64,000 bases of DNA from Molanna angustata (Eukaryota; Arthropoda; Insecta; Trichoptera; Molannidae): the NCBI GenBank assembly GCA_963576475.1, contig OY754972.1, positions 14,000,811 to 14,064,810 of the forward strand, in the 5' to 3' direction. Below, one piece after another: positions 50,451 to 62,161 of the stretch. The notes beneath the pieces are model-generated. The model was not told the DNA's origin. It made no database searches and saw only the letters and a list, made by a program, of their open reading frames with translations. The translations under genes were made by a program, and so were the position numbers. Position 1 is the first letter of the stretch. Every line of letters begins with the position of its first letter.

Positions 50451-50874
50451 ATAATTATCTGGGCACTTACTTTGTATGAAATACGACATTGTTCAATTTT
50501 ATCAAATGAATCAAACCGAATGAGTTATAGCTCTAACTGGTCGAGAAGTTAGTTAAAAATCGATTACGAAATTCCAGTACAAACAGACATGTGAAGTTAT
50601 TTAAATGATTGTAAAAATAAATTATTTACAAGAAAGTAATAAGAAGACATAAATAAACAAAAAAGGAATTCATTAATAAAATCTTCATTTTTGGTGTTCT
50701 TGCCATTTTATTGGAATTTTGTTTGTAAATATGAAAGGACTGATTAAATACAATTTAGGATAGATCTTTATACTACAGAGTTCATTGAATTGGAAGTTTA
50801 TAAAATTCCATAGAAAAGATCATTTACGCTGAAATTCGAACATGCCATGAAAAATGTGATAAAACATAAACTTC

Positions 50875-51490
50875 TTCTTCTTCCTTTTATTTTAGACCGT
50901 AGATCTGTTTTTTCGAGAAAGCTATTCCTGTGAAGCTGAGGTCCAGCTATCTTTCCACCTCTTCGGTGGTCTTCCGGGGAGGCGATGCCCTAGTGGGATT
51001 TCATTTGCCGCTATGGATGGGATTCGAGATGCGTCCATCCTGTTGACATGGTCCCTCCAAAATCTTCTCCTAACTCTACTCCATCGTATGATGTCCTCGG
51101 TTTCACAGGTCCGCCTAATGACGTCATTGCGAATTCTGTCCCTAAGCGTCTTCCCTGTGATAGCCCTTAAAACCTTAATTTCCGATGTTCGTAGGAGGTT
51201 TTTGGTTCTGGTCGTGTCGGCTCTTGTCTTCACCGCATATGTCATAATTGGTCTATCACATTTCTTATAAATTCTGACCTTACTATCCGTTCTTATGAAT
51301 TTGTTATGCCAGATGATATTTTTCAGACATCCTGAACTAGCGGCTGCTTTATTGGTCTGTTCTCTAACTTCTGAGTAAAGGTCACTATGGCTCGAGATTT
51401 CCACACCCAGATATCTGAAAGTCATAACTTGCTCCACTGGAATGTCATCTATTACAATCTTGCACCTTCTTGGTTGCTTGGATAGTACAT
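50875..51490 (-). pseudogene. Non-LTR retrotransposon 3' fragment, family D copy 2
   Basis: One open minus frame of about 190 codons: 'VEQVMTFRYLGVEISSHSD', 'SGCLKNIIWHNKFIRTDSK', 'LRAITGKTLRDRIRNDVIRR', 'GRPPKRWKDSWTSASQE' to a stop, then a tail with GAAGAAGAAG (minus). This is the thumb/C-terminal region of a LINE RT protein; better kept than 40985-41665. The 5' break coincides with the start of a 31-bp minisatellite. Confidence 0.88.
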
Positions 51491-51789
51491 AAACGAATTG
51501 TACAAATAAATTATAAAACATAAACGAATTGTACAAATAAATTATAAAACATAAACGAATTGTACAAATAAATTATAAAACATAAACGAATTGTACAAAT
51601 AAATTATAAAACATAAACGAATTGTACAAATAAATTATAAAATATAAACGAATTGTACAAATAAATTATAAAACATAAACGAATTGTACAAATAAATTAT
51701 AAAACATAAACGAATTGTACAAATAAATTATAAAACATAAACGAATTGTACAAATAAATTATAAAACATAAACGAATTGTACAAATAAT
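51491..51789. repeat. 31-bp minisatellite, about 9.6 copies
   Basis: Unit 'aaacgaattgtacaaataaa' plus 'ttataaaacat'. Almost identical copies (one base variant near 51645). It abuts the LINE fragment exactly. Confidence 0.95.
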
Positions 51790-52254
51790 AAAATAGTGAA
51801 TGCGACGTTTTCTAAGATATATATTTTATAATAATTTAAAGGTTTCTAGGACCAAATTAATCATTATTTTGTAATCCTGAGAAACTTTAATGTAAGATCT
51901 CTTTCAGTAGCGAAGGACAACCCGAAAGCTCTTCTTTTATGATATTGCAAGATCTACAAGCATTATTTACTTTCTTAAAATATGTGATAATTTTAATAAT
52001 AAGTTTTTTATTCCAGTCTGTGAGCAGGGGGGTGCAATGCTACACAAACCATATTTTTACATACAAAATTTAATTAAATGTTACAAAAGAAGAAAATATT
52101 TTACAGAATAAGTATAGATTATATACAAAAAAAATGAAAAGAAAAATATAACAAATGAGTTTATATGAAATATATAAAAAGAAAAACACTGTAGAAATTA
52201 TATAATTATCGTCTTTCACTTCTATGTATGTATCATCTCACACTTTTTTGTTTT
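51790..52254. other. AT-rich, nothing recognised
   Basis: No supported feature. Confidence 0.4.
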
Positions 52255-52645
52255 TCATTTAATTTTATTTTATTTATTAAGGAATACAAGCAGTTACAGA
52301 ATATAAATGTGTATAACTAATAGCAATATGTTAAGTCGACGTTTATCTGCAACCTTACAGTATTCACAATGTAATTTGCAGAGTAACACAATAACAAATA
52401 AAAGGCCATAAATAATAAAAACAAACTTCTGTCCATCTTTGTGATAGTCTCGGACATTGGTGCCCATGTACAGCCTTTATGATCGAGTTAGGGTTTGTCC
52501 ATATCCTCTCACGGTATGCGGCGATTCGATGACACCAAGAAATCCTTGACATCGCTCCTCCGCAAACATAGTTGAAGCGCTGCTATATCGTCGATATCCG
52601 AAGATTATTCTATAGGCGTCATAATATTGCACCCGACATGCATAC
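52255..52645 (-). pseudogene. LINE fragment, C-terminal segment
   Basis: Minus-strand translation at 52620-52510 reads 'YDAYRIIFGYRRYSSAST' then 'MFAEERCQGFLGV', a C-terminal pattern seen in Jockey/RTE-type LINE proteins, followed by a T/A-rich 3' tail ('attttattttatttattaag' on plus). Frames are broken elsewhere. Confidence 0.65.
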
Positions 52646-53105
52646 CTATTATATAAATATGATAACTAAAACAATGTGATAATGCAAATTACATAAAATA
52701 TAGTAAAAATATCATTACGTAACAAACAGTTAATGCGTTTTATTTGACAATAATATGTCACATTAAAAATAGTTGTAAATTATATGATATGGTGACATAA
52801 ATCTCCTTATGTGTAATGTGTCACACATTTCACTAAACAATAACATTATTAAAAGTGAAACCGTGTGATGTTCACACATTTTTATTTAAATTAATTAAAC
52901 TATACCTCAACGACTTTTTCCTGTATTCTAAGACGATTCACTTCATTGTTTCAACAGTAAAGGTGGGTTCACACGTGATATACCGTATGATCATTTTTGT
53001 AATGAATATTTCCAAATTAAGTAATGAATCACACGTGTAAATAGAAATTATGTCAATCGCAATCATATGGTAATGAATAATATATTTTTTATAAAATCTT
53101 AACTT
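52646..53105. other. AT-rich, nothing recognised
   Basis: 'ttcacacgtgata'/'cacacgtgtaaat' form a weak inverted pair near 52970-53040; no clear element. Confidence 0.35.
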
Positions 53106-53109
53106 TTAT

Positions 53110-53790
53110 GTAACATTGATTAACGATGTAGAGTACCTCGATTTAAAATAATGGATTTTGAATGGATGTCCACGTAGGGGACGCCAGCTATTAGGATTTG
53201 GGTCCATTTTACTCTTCCTAAGAAGCGCACTACGTAGCGTTGGGAGGGGTTTGCAATCTAGAAAAGAGTTTATTAATTCGGATTTTAAAAAGACCCGGGT
53301 TGTACGAAGGTGGAAACACAGAATTCGGAAGATCGTCCCACAGTCGGGCTGCTGTATTAATAAAGGAGTTCGAGAAGCGACTTGTTCGTATATGTTGAAG
53401 GTCGACTGTGAATGGGTGCTGCGATTGAGTGAAGCGAGTGACTCTGTTGCGAGTGGATGGAGGAGGGACCAAAGATGCAAGTTCTTCTGGGCAATTCCCG
53501 TGGTAGTATCTATAGAATAAACTTAAAATACCGACTCTGCGTCTGTGTTCTAGTGATTGCAATCCATCAGTCAGTGATGGATCACGCCTTTGGACAGCGT
53601 CGAGAGTATTCAGTAGGTATTGGGGGGCGCCACTCCAGAGGTGACTACCATATTCAATAGTTGGACGTATTTGCGCTTTGTAGAGTATACAGATCTGGGT
53701 CTTAGTAAAATATCTACGCGCTCTATATAGTACGCTCAATTTTTTGGAGGCGAGTTTCACCTTAGCTTCGATGGAGCCCTTGTAGGATTG
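53110..53790 (-). pseudogene. Jockey/CR1-like LINE, C-terminal ORF and 3' end
   Basis: The minus ORF 53760-53230 (176 codons) is uninterrupted: 'ICILYKAQIRPTIEYGSHLW', 'LDAVQRRDPSLTDGLQSLEH', 'SLFYRYYHGNCPEELASLVP', 'NSFINTAARLWDDLPNSVFP'. This block is common in lepidopteran LINEs. 5'-truncated at about 53790. Its 3' end has a second, degenerate copy at 61160-61380. Confidence 0.88.
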
Positions 53791-53859
53791 TAGCTTACTT
53801 TAACGTTTTTATCAAAGTACCTAATAGATATCGACAAATTAACGATCCAGAAAACAATA

Positions 53860-54010
53860 ATTAATTAATTAATTTATTTATTTATTATTATTACACAAAA
53901 CAAATATAACATATATAAATTGACTTATAACGCCCCACTAGGAAAAAGCCTGTTCTGGGACTGTTCTTCTACACAGTAAAGTAGTTCTATTCAGCTGTTA
54001 TTTTCATATT
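53860..54010 (-). mobile_element. LINE 3' tail fragment
   Basis: 'cgccccactaggaaaaagcc' and 'tgttctgggactgttc' next to a TTTA-rich border resemble CR1/Jockey 3' ends; similar words at 60470-60510 and 60040-60070. Confidence 0.45.
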
Positions 54011-54439
54011 TTCACACGTTATAAAAGAAGAGTAAACAAAAAATGTGTAAAATGAATGATACATATACTTACATAAAAATAATCAATTGTTTTAAATATT
54101 GATAAAAGCAAATACAAATAGTATTGACAGAAAAAAATGGGAATATAAATATGACATATAAATATGACATGTGCCTGGTCAGAAGTCACGGGCGGATAAC
54201 CACCTCCGCATAGTGCCTACCTGATATCTTTATCCAGTTTATCAGTGCAGTCTTGAAGGATCTAGTTGTAGTCAATTCTTTAATACTACTATCCAACTGG
54301 TTAAATATATGTGGAGCTGTGAATCAAAAATGTCTAAACTAAGTAAAAATGAAGTAAAATTAAGTAAATCATTTAATTTTGAAACATATAATTTTACTAT
54401 CAATACCTACTAATAATCCTTGGTGATTTTGAATCGGAA

Positions 54440-54730
54440 AAACTATTTCTACCTACCATTATTTTTTTTCATAGTTATTTGATAGACCAGTTTCGAAACT
54501 ACTAAATGCGCTTCAGGAAAGACAATATTGAAAAAAAAACATTAAGTGAACATTAGTAAAAATTCTTAGTACATAACGTGTTCACCAAAATTGTAAATTT
54601 AAATAAATTAATCCGTTATCACTTCAGGAGAGACAATATTGAAAACAAACCATCAAGTGAACATTATTAAAAATTCTTAGTGCATAACGTGTTCACTAAA
54701 ATCGTTTATTTAATTACATTAATCCGCAGT
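54440..54730 (-). mobile_element. Possible PLE remnant with 111-bp tandem duplication
   Basis: Two copies (from 54511 and 54622) of a segment starting 'cttcaggaaagacaatattg' and containing 'aaaattcttag' and 'cataacgtgttcac'. Minus strand 54516-54485 reads CTGAAG ... TTTC GAA ACTGGTC, the hammerhead order with a disrupted stem II. Confidence 0.4.
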
Positions 54731-55221
54731 GATGGAACGACGGATTCTCCTCTCGTGTGGTCCGGCTTTACATCAGCGGAGACGATACATAGAGGACCCA
54801 ATATGGCAGATGCGACAACTTTCGATTTTTTTATGGGTCCACATTAAAACACCATATATTGCGTTATTTTGAAATTCCGATTTCACGTCTGCTTTGTGTG
54901 ATGCGAAATGGTCCGAAATTTCACTTTCAATGGCGGCGATATGACCAAAAATTCAAATGACACTGTTACCTAACGCTACAAGACTATGGATGGAAAGGAA
55001 TATTATGCGGATTCACAAAATGACATAGAGTTGCATTTGTGATGATCTAATCATAAATTTAAGTAGATGTTCGTGATTTGTTATAATGCAGATAGTTCTT
55101 AATATTGTGTTCCATGATTGCATATCTGCTGTTAAAAAATAAAAATATTACGTTGGCATCATTAACGTCATTAAATTTATGAATCAACATTATGAGTGGT
55201 TTACCGCAACAAAAGCCTTTC
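54731..55221. other. GC-richer segment, no gene recognised
   Basis: 54730-54990 is less AT-rich with no ORF above 60 codons. Identity unknown. Confidence 0.35.
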
Positions 55222-55426
55222 CACAATCTTAAGAATTTTTAGTAAAGGTTAGTTTTGAACATCACAATCTTGAGAATTTTTAATTAAGGTTAGTTTTGAA
55301 CATCACAATCTTAAGAATTTTTAATAAAGGTTAGTTTTGAACATCACAATCTTAAGAATTTTTAATTAAGGTTAGTTTTGAACATCACAAATTTAAGAAT
55401 TTTTAATTAAGGTTAGTTTTGAACAT
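55222..55426. repeat. 41-bp minisatellite, five copies
   Basis: Unit 'cacaatcttaagaattttta' followed by 'attaaggttagttttgaacat'. Exactly 205 bp. Confidence 0.93.
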
Positions 55427-55734
55427 CTCAGACATCATAATTCATAGTGCAACAAATATCCTACCCCAATGTTATATAATTCCAAAGTAATTTGCATTGA
55501 AAAGCAAAAGAGGCCCAAACGTTTTAAGATTGTTGCCCAAAAGGTTAATGATAATTAGTGCAACACCTTGTTGTGTTTTCGGAAGCGGGTGGTGGTGGCG
55601 CAGCTAGGCAATAAAGTAAAATGAAACACTTTTAATTTATTATTTTAGTACTTTTTTATTCTAATATTGTTAATTTTGTGTGTTGTTATGTTTTTATGTA
55701 ATGGAATTGTTACTATATATATATATATATTTTT

Positions 55735-56225
55735 TTTTTATTATTGAAACCAAACAAAATATAACAATATAGTTACAAACAATAAAAATATTACAAAAAA
55801 GTACAATTTAAATAAGTTATATGAAACATTTTTTTTATAGGATTATTTGGTATATACCACCTCACTAGGCTGAGCCTGTACCGAGGTGGCAGATTTTTTT
55901 TTTTTTGCGTTATATCTGACAGAAAAATATTAAACTTGTATTTAACTAAAACTTGTTATAAAATATACCTATTATAAAAATAAAATATAAACTATTGTAG
56001 CTTGATCATGTTTCCGCAGTATATAATGCCCTTGTTTCTAATCCATGTTTCTATTGTTTTCTTGTGTTTCAAATTATTCATCAACTGTATGTCCGTTATT
56101 TCACTTTTTATCTTATTAAAAATTTTTGGAGCTAAATAAAAGTAATGTCTTTGTCCGAATGTCGTGTTTGTCTTTGGAGTCATGAGAAAATTCCTGCGTG
56201 TCGTCTCGTAATTGTGTTGCATATG
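55735..56225 (-). pseudogene. Jockey-like LINE C-terminus and 3' UTR
   Basis: Minus ORF 56222-55992 ends with the pattern 'NYETTRRNFLMTPKTNTTFG' then 'YLAPKIFNKIK', the extreme C-terminus of Jockey/CR1-type LINEs. It is followed by a 3' hairpin-like end ('cacctcactaggctgagcct' on plus, 55858-55877) and a T/A tail. Confidence 0.75.
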
Positions 56226-56587
56226 TACATATGTACTCCCTTTATGAACTCGAGCATTTTATAATTTTTTAGAAAAAAAAATAGTGCGCTGACATCCAAA
56301 CTATTGTTATATCATTTATTTATTAATTGATTATTATTAATCAAATCAATACAAATTTACATATAAATAACAATTTAAAAGGTTTACAAGTTCAATTTTA
56401 TGATTCATAATAACCCTCTTTAATTGAGATAAAATCTCGTGTTAAAAGAGGGAGTATCTATTTTGTATTGTTACATTCGTCAAAACATTGCATTAAAAAT
56501 TAAAACAATATACTTTTTGATTTTATTCTTAAATATTTTATATATTTTTTTAGTCTAAGACTCAAAGAGAGTTCATGAAACCACTTA
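56226..56587. other. AT-rich, nothing firm
   Basis: A 113-codon minus ORF spans 56841-56500 and runs through the MITE at 56588-56704, so it is unlikely to be a gene. Confidence 0.4.
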
Positions 56588-56704
56588 GGCCCGAATTTAT
56601 AAAACGTACTAAGATCTTTCTCAATGCTTAGCATGACAAATTCCATACATTTTGGTGTGCTAAGCATTGACTTAAGCACTGAGAATGGTTTATAAATACG
56701 GCCC
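56588..56704. mobile_element. Miniature TTA-flanked MITE, 117 bp
   Basis: Left 'ggcccgaatttataaa', right reverse complement 'gggccgtatttataaa'. TTA on both sides (56585-56587, 56705-56707). The arms are complementary over much of the length. The TTA duplication suggests PIF/Harbinger (inference). Confidence 0.8.
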
Positions 56705-56707
56705 TTA

Positions 56708-57535
56708 GTGTCTTTATACTTATAAAAATGTTGTGAGGCATATATTATATTATCTTTTGTTGAAATAAGAATAAAAAAAATTGAAATCCATCTACCAGGA
56801 ATCAGAATAAATGCTGATAATAATCTTATCAAATTGAGCAATCACACAGATAAAATATGGAGTTATAGAAATACCATTAAGAGAAATTCAGAGATGAGCC
56901 ATTCGAAGATATTACGCAAGAAAAAAACATACAATAAATTAAAATATTACCGACCTAATGGTACTCAACATGGCAAGCCCAAAGGGTTTTAAGTTCATTG
57001 ATTTTGACCGTGAAAATAAATGATAATGACATATCGTCGGTGAGGTTATTGAAGGTTATCATTTACATTTTGAAAAGTGAAATTGATTAGCATTTTAGTG
57101 ATGCATAAAGTTAATACCATAATAATAATACATATATAAATAAATAAAACTTGTTTGTATTATTTGCCTTCTTGGCCTAGTCGTCATTTCTATCGGTGAT
57201 TCGATGTTAGGAAAGTTTATCACTTGACATGTGTACCTATACATTGTTTGTGACAGATATTCCCAAACTTGATTTCAATCTCTATAATGCAGAAAGTGAA
57301 CAACGATTGAGCGAAAAAACAATTTTACTTATTCAAAAATTAATATCTCAATAGAGACGAAGTTCGAACATTATAGGAGAACCGGGAAATAAAGGCACAT
57401 ACAACGATTACGACTTGTCATCGGCTTGTTTCAGTGATTACTTTTCAAGCGCTTGCGCAACGTTCACCGATTTTTTGTAGATAAATTTGGCACTCTACAC
57501 GGGGGTGAATGCGTATTGATTATTCCAAATACTTA
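56708..57535. other. AT-rich, nothing recognised
   Basis: No supported feature. Confidence 0.4.
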
Positions 57536-57715
57536 TTAATTAATTTATGTATTTATTTATTTATGTATTTATTTATTTATTTATTTATGTATTTATTTAT
57601 TTATTTATTTATGTTTTATTTTGTTATTTATTTATTTATTTATGTATTTATTTACGTATTTATTTATGTATTGATTTATTTATTAATTACTTAATCAATT
57701 AATTAATTAATTAAT

Positions 57716-57758
<43 letters not shown>

Positions 57759-57819
57759 TGTATTTATTTATTTATTTATGTATTTATTTATTTATTTATT
57801 TATTTATTCGTTTATTCAT

Positions 57820-57854
<35 letters not shown>

Positions 57855-57930
57855 TTCATTAATTAATTAATTATTTTATTTATAAATAATTTTTTTTTTT
57901 TTTATTTATTTATTTATTTATTTGTTTGTC
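57536..57930. repeat. (TTTA)n-rich tract, about 395 bp
   Basis: Imperfect TTTA/TTTATGTA runs. It abuts the 3' end of a LINE, whose TTTA-type tail probably seeded it. Confidence 0.95.
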
Positions 57931-58360
57931 TGTACGGCTAGAAGCCTTTTAAAATAAAAAAAATATATATAGTAGTTACAAAAGTATTTGACAAATTAAT
58001 GATGAAATAGATGGGCTACAAAATGTATTAACAATTATAATAATAATGGATTAACTAAACAAAGTCAAAAAGCATAATGACTAAAAATCTAGAAATGATA
58101 TAAAATCATTAGATACATACTAAACAAAAAGCTGAAAATAAGAAAGTAATATAAAAAATATGAAATAAAAACACATTATAAATTATGAACTAGAAAGAAT
58201 AAAACAATTCAATAATCAATGAACGATGCATTAAAATGATGAAAAACTGTCAATGTAGGATGTAGGTACATAAATAAAGAAAGAAACGTTATGTTAGTTA
58301 TGTATGCATGACGGCGGTAGCGGTAGCGGGGTGTAGGGCTCAAGCAACGCGCTCTAAAAA
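57905..58360 (-). mobile_element. LINE 3' UTR, second copy of the 25330 family
   Basis: 'ggctagaagccttttaaaat', 'gacggcggtagcggtagcgg' and 'caacgcgctct' match 25340-25640 in order. No coding left. Confidence 0.75.
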
Positions 58361-58893
58361 AGAAAATTAATATTGTAAAAGCAAAAAAATATTTTTGAAT
58401 TTATCACTATTATTAACGTAGTGACCAAATGCAAAATTATTCATTATTGTTCATGTTTATACTTTGATAAAAGTTTGAGAAGAGCTGTTGACGAGATGAG
58501 GTAGCCAGTGAAGGAAGGTGTGTAGGTACTCTCACATAGATGTGTGTCTATGTGCCCTGGGGACATGGAGATGCACGCATCTGACGTATCTTCAGACTGT
58601 TTGGGTTTGCTGCCACATGTGTGGATATACTTACTAGGTACATAGGTACTATAAATGTATAGCTTCATATTTTATAGATTCATACGTTTTCATGACTTTC
58701 GTTCTTGGTTAACACTTGCATTACCTGTGTTGTGAATGCATTGTTTTTTTTTATTATTATTATTGGAAAATAGTCATGATTTTAAGACTAAAATAAACGA
58801 ATGGCTCTATGTATCAGGCAGACACTATGCAGATGAGATTTTTCATACATAGCTTTCGAACCTATACTTTGCTCTAATTATATAAGTGCATTT
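58361..58893. other. AT-rich, nothing firm
   Basis: 58480-58640 is less AT-rich and holds a 'gatgaggtagccagtgaagg' stretch; unidentified. Confidence 0.35.
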
Positions 58894-59199
58894 CGTCTGC
58901 TGACAGGAAAAAGTCACTAACTGCCTATTTTGGCAAAATTGAGTTAACTATGCTATCATATTCACCAAAACACACTTTACATCTGGAAAAAAAAATTATC
59001 TTCATATCAGGTTCCGTTGCGGAGATTTTTCGGAAAAATATTCATAATCTGCATTTTTTTTCAATTATGCCGTCTGGAAAAAGTCATTATCGTTGTAATG
59101 AAGTCTTTTTTTACATATTTTTGTATTTAACTACCAACATTCGAAAATTTTAACACATTAACTAAAAAAAAATAATTTTCGATAAATACATAGCATCAC

Positions 59200-59330
59200 A
59201 TATTAACTGGGTAGGCAGAGAGAAAAGAACGCCATTGTTTTCTATCCCGGATTGCATTTATCGCCTTATTTATATTGATACATCATCTCAACATTTTAGT
59301 CTGTTATTCTCATACATCAACCCATGCATA
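59200..59330 (-). mobile_element. Family E LINE 3' end, copy 3
   Basis: 'actgggtaggcagagagaaa' followed by 'gaacgccattgttttctatc' parallels 45205-45240. Lies inside the 1020-bp DNA transposon. Confidence 0.6.
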
Positions 59331-59539
59331 AAAATTATATATAAGACAGAAAATAGAAGTTGATCTGAATATCTTCTGAAAATGTGAGTAAATACCTAAA
59401 TTTCTATTAATTTTAAAGTCAAGAAAAAAGGTCCTGGGCACAATAGGTAGGTACCTTTCATTTGAAACATCTGAAATATTCATGATAGGTACTAATTAAA
59501 TTAGAATATTAGATGAATACAAAAAGTTTGGAAGAAATT

Positions 59540-59590
59540 GCAAAATGGCAATAAACTCGCCACTTGTGCAGGTTGCAAAGAGGTGATTAA
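59540..59590 (+). mobile_element. SINE family 3 body fragment
   Basis: 'ggcaataaactcgccacttg' matches the complement of 49200-49245. Confidence 0.65.
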
Positions 59591-60073
59591 AATTTGAATT
59601 TTTTTATGAAAGCATTATAATGAATTTTGCCACATAGAAATATTACATACAATCTCACACAGTATGGCAGATGAGCCGTCAGGAAAATCTCACTATATGC
59701 AATTTTGTGTTTTTTTCATTCCCTATGAGTTTTTATCAAATTTGAACATCAAATATAGTTAGATTAGGCTACTTTTTATATATGTTGAAAAATTCATGAC
59801 AATCTATAAACAATTAAAGAAGTTATGAGAGTTAATATTGCCGAAAAACTTTGACAGCCATTATCTCGAAAACATGTTTGTTGCAGTTAGTGACTTTTTC
59901 CTGTCAGCAGACGATTTAATATATTATGTTTTTTTGTAAATATTTTTTTTTCCATTATTGTTTGTAATATTATCACTTTTTATATACGATTGATGTTGGC
60001 ATCATGTAATACAGTGTCACTGTCTCGAGATGCATTGGCCCCGGCACAGGTTTTTTGCCTAGTGGGGCATTTT

Positions 60074-60233
60074 TTCCTTGTTAAACAAATACATATACAT
60101 CTTCCTACGTTCCCTAAAATAAGCAAATAAATGCTTGTGCTATAGGTGAACGAAATCGGTCGAGGCAGGATTTGAACTCGCGACCACTGGATTACTAACC
60201 CAGCGCGCTAACCGCTCTGCCATCGACCCATTG
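60074..60233 (-). mobile_element. tRNA-derived SINE, family 1, copy 3
   Basis: Minus strand A box 'tggcagagcggttagcgcgc', B box 'agttcaaatcc' (one change), body as in the other copies. The 'tattca' end is missing; the preceding bases (60040-60070) look like a LINE 3' end. Confidence 0.88.
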
Positions 60234-61159
60234 TAGATTCAATAATTATTGTAATGTCATTAATGTTTGTCTCTTTCCCCTTAGCGCTTTTATCCCGTTT
60301 CTATCGGGGTACGCTTGTATGAATAAATAAATAAATATAAAATTTTTAAATGTTTTCATTTAATTTTTTGTTTGCTACCTCTTCACATTTTTCCACCCGA
60401 TTTACGTTTTATTCAAAAAATTTTATCAAACCATGTTTTACAATAACACAAACAATTAGACTACTGCTGCCCAACTAGGAAATCCTGTTTTAGGGCTAGC
60501 TGTTTACAATTTTTGCAGTGACCATACACTTATGAACTGAGTTTATTTGGTAGGCACATTAAAACTGACATTAAAACCTCATAAAAACATTAAAACTGAC
60601 ACATAGCTCACATAAAAGAGATCAATCAGGCCAAAATGCTCGTCAAAATAAAATACATGCAGTATAAAACTGTCACCAGCATTTTCTAAATTGTCGAGCT
60701 CTACCTTTATTTTTTAGAATAATTTCAGTCAAATCCCTTCTAAAGTGTTAAGTATGTTATAAGTGTGATTGGGCGTGTCTTCAAGACTAACTGGTTGTTA
60801 GACACAGGTTGTATACCTAAGTACCTACATACAAAGCACTAGACTTGCAGTTGTAGTTAGTTTATTATTATGACGCTTCGAGCACTTTTAAAAAACATAT
60901 AATTAATTTCAAAATTGAAAAACATGGACACCGGATTGCTTCCAACGGTGATTTTAGGAAATTAATCTCTAGCACACGTGGCTTGTCAAACGTCTATATT
61001 GAGAGGTTTAAAATTTCATATCTGCATACTATAGTTAGATAGAGATGGTAATTTGAAAAACAAGATAAAAATATGGATATTTATAATGTTTAAGTGTTAA
61101 AAAAGTGGAAAAACACTTTTAAATTGTCAAATGAAAATTTTAAAACGTATTTTTTTAAC
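60234..61159. other. Mixed AT-rich sequence with small repeat fragments
   Basis: 60440-60520 resembles a LINE 3' tail. 60665-60705 matches the right end of the MITE at 30918-31128 ('attgtcgagctctacc'). No gene recognised. Confidence 0.45.
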
Positions 61160-61380
61160 ATGCCTACGTAGGGGACACCACCTATTACGATTTAGGTTCA
61201 TTATACTCTTCCGAAGAAGCGCACTACGTAGCGTTAAGGAGGGTTTGTAATCTGCTCAGGAAAATATTAATTCGGGTTTTAAAAAGACGCGGGTTAAAGA
61301 AGGTGGAAACACAGAATTCGGAAGATCGTTCCACGTCTGGGCTGCTGTGTTTATAAAAGAGTTCGAGTATTACCTACTCA
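61160..61380 (-). pseudogene. Degenerate second copy of the 53110 LINE 3' end
   Basis: 'gcctacgtaggggacacc', 'gaagcgcactacgtagcgtt' and 'tggaaacacagaattcgg' match 53165-53330 with scattered changes. Frame broken. Confidence 0.8.
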
Positions 61381-62161
61381 TCACTTTCGATTTACAAGAA
61401 TGTCGAGACATCTCGGCCAAAGCGTTTGTTTATAAAAAAAATCGAACCTGGCGAGAAATACTTTTATAATTTTATTTGATACTTATAAGATTAATATTTT
61501 TTTATAGATATGTTTCATAAATAAAGCGAATAAATAAAATAAACAAATCCATATGGTATATGATATATTATATATTACTTTTTTAACAGATTATATTATA
61601 CCAAGTAGCATTACACATAAAATTAATACAGATATCTGTCCAATTATAGAAAGCGCAAATTTATACAAACAATATGGTAAACCAATTGACTACTTAACGA
61701 AATAATACAAAAATAGAGAAAATGATTGGTCATGGGAATAAGGATAGTGAAACGGAAGAGGAGATGTGGGGATAAGAAAGAAGTTGTTCGCACCCACCAG
61801 AATTACATCAACGCCAGCACCGAAATTAAACCCGATCTTTTCGAAATTGGGAGCTGAAAATATAGAAAATCAGCTGGTGGTTGCTGGTTCTCATGAATTG
61901 TATACAATATAATATGTAGTCTACCATATTCATTGCTCCTGTCTATGATGATATGACAATGCGTAAATTAACATAATAATTCGATACCTGAGATTTAAAA
62001 TGCAACAGGCCCGAAAATCTTTTGAGTTAGTGTTATCTTGGAAATCAGAAAAAATAATACTGTATGATTAACAAAACGAAACATCCCTAGAAGAGGCGAG
62101 AAGAAGGATTTTTCGTTGTAATTCTAATGGATTAAATATATTTTTATATATAGGGAAATAA
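61381..62161. other. AT-rich, nothing recognised
   Basis: No supported feature; precedes the RTE-like element. Confidence 0.4.

Larger units (their letters stand above)
58894..59913. mobile_element. DNA transposon with 31-bp perfect TIRs, 1020 bp
   Basis: Left 'cgtctgctgacaggaaaaag' then 'tcactaactgc'; the right end is the exact complement, flanked by ATTT on both sides (58890-58893, 59914-59917). No transposase ORF. Inside are a family E LINE tail (59200-59330) and a SINE body fragment (59540-59590), so the element has been a landing site. Superfamily not assigned. Confidence 0.8.

Noticed and set aside
51491..51789. CRISPR-like array
   Set aside because: Contiguous 31-bp units without variable spacers; eukaryotic minisatellite.
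56500..56841. 113-codon minus ORF
   Set aside because: It runs through a TTA-flanked MITE and has no recognisable domain.
57509..57694. Phe/Leu/Tyr-rich 61-codon ORF
   Set aside because: Translation of the TTTA-rich tract.
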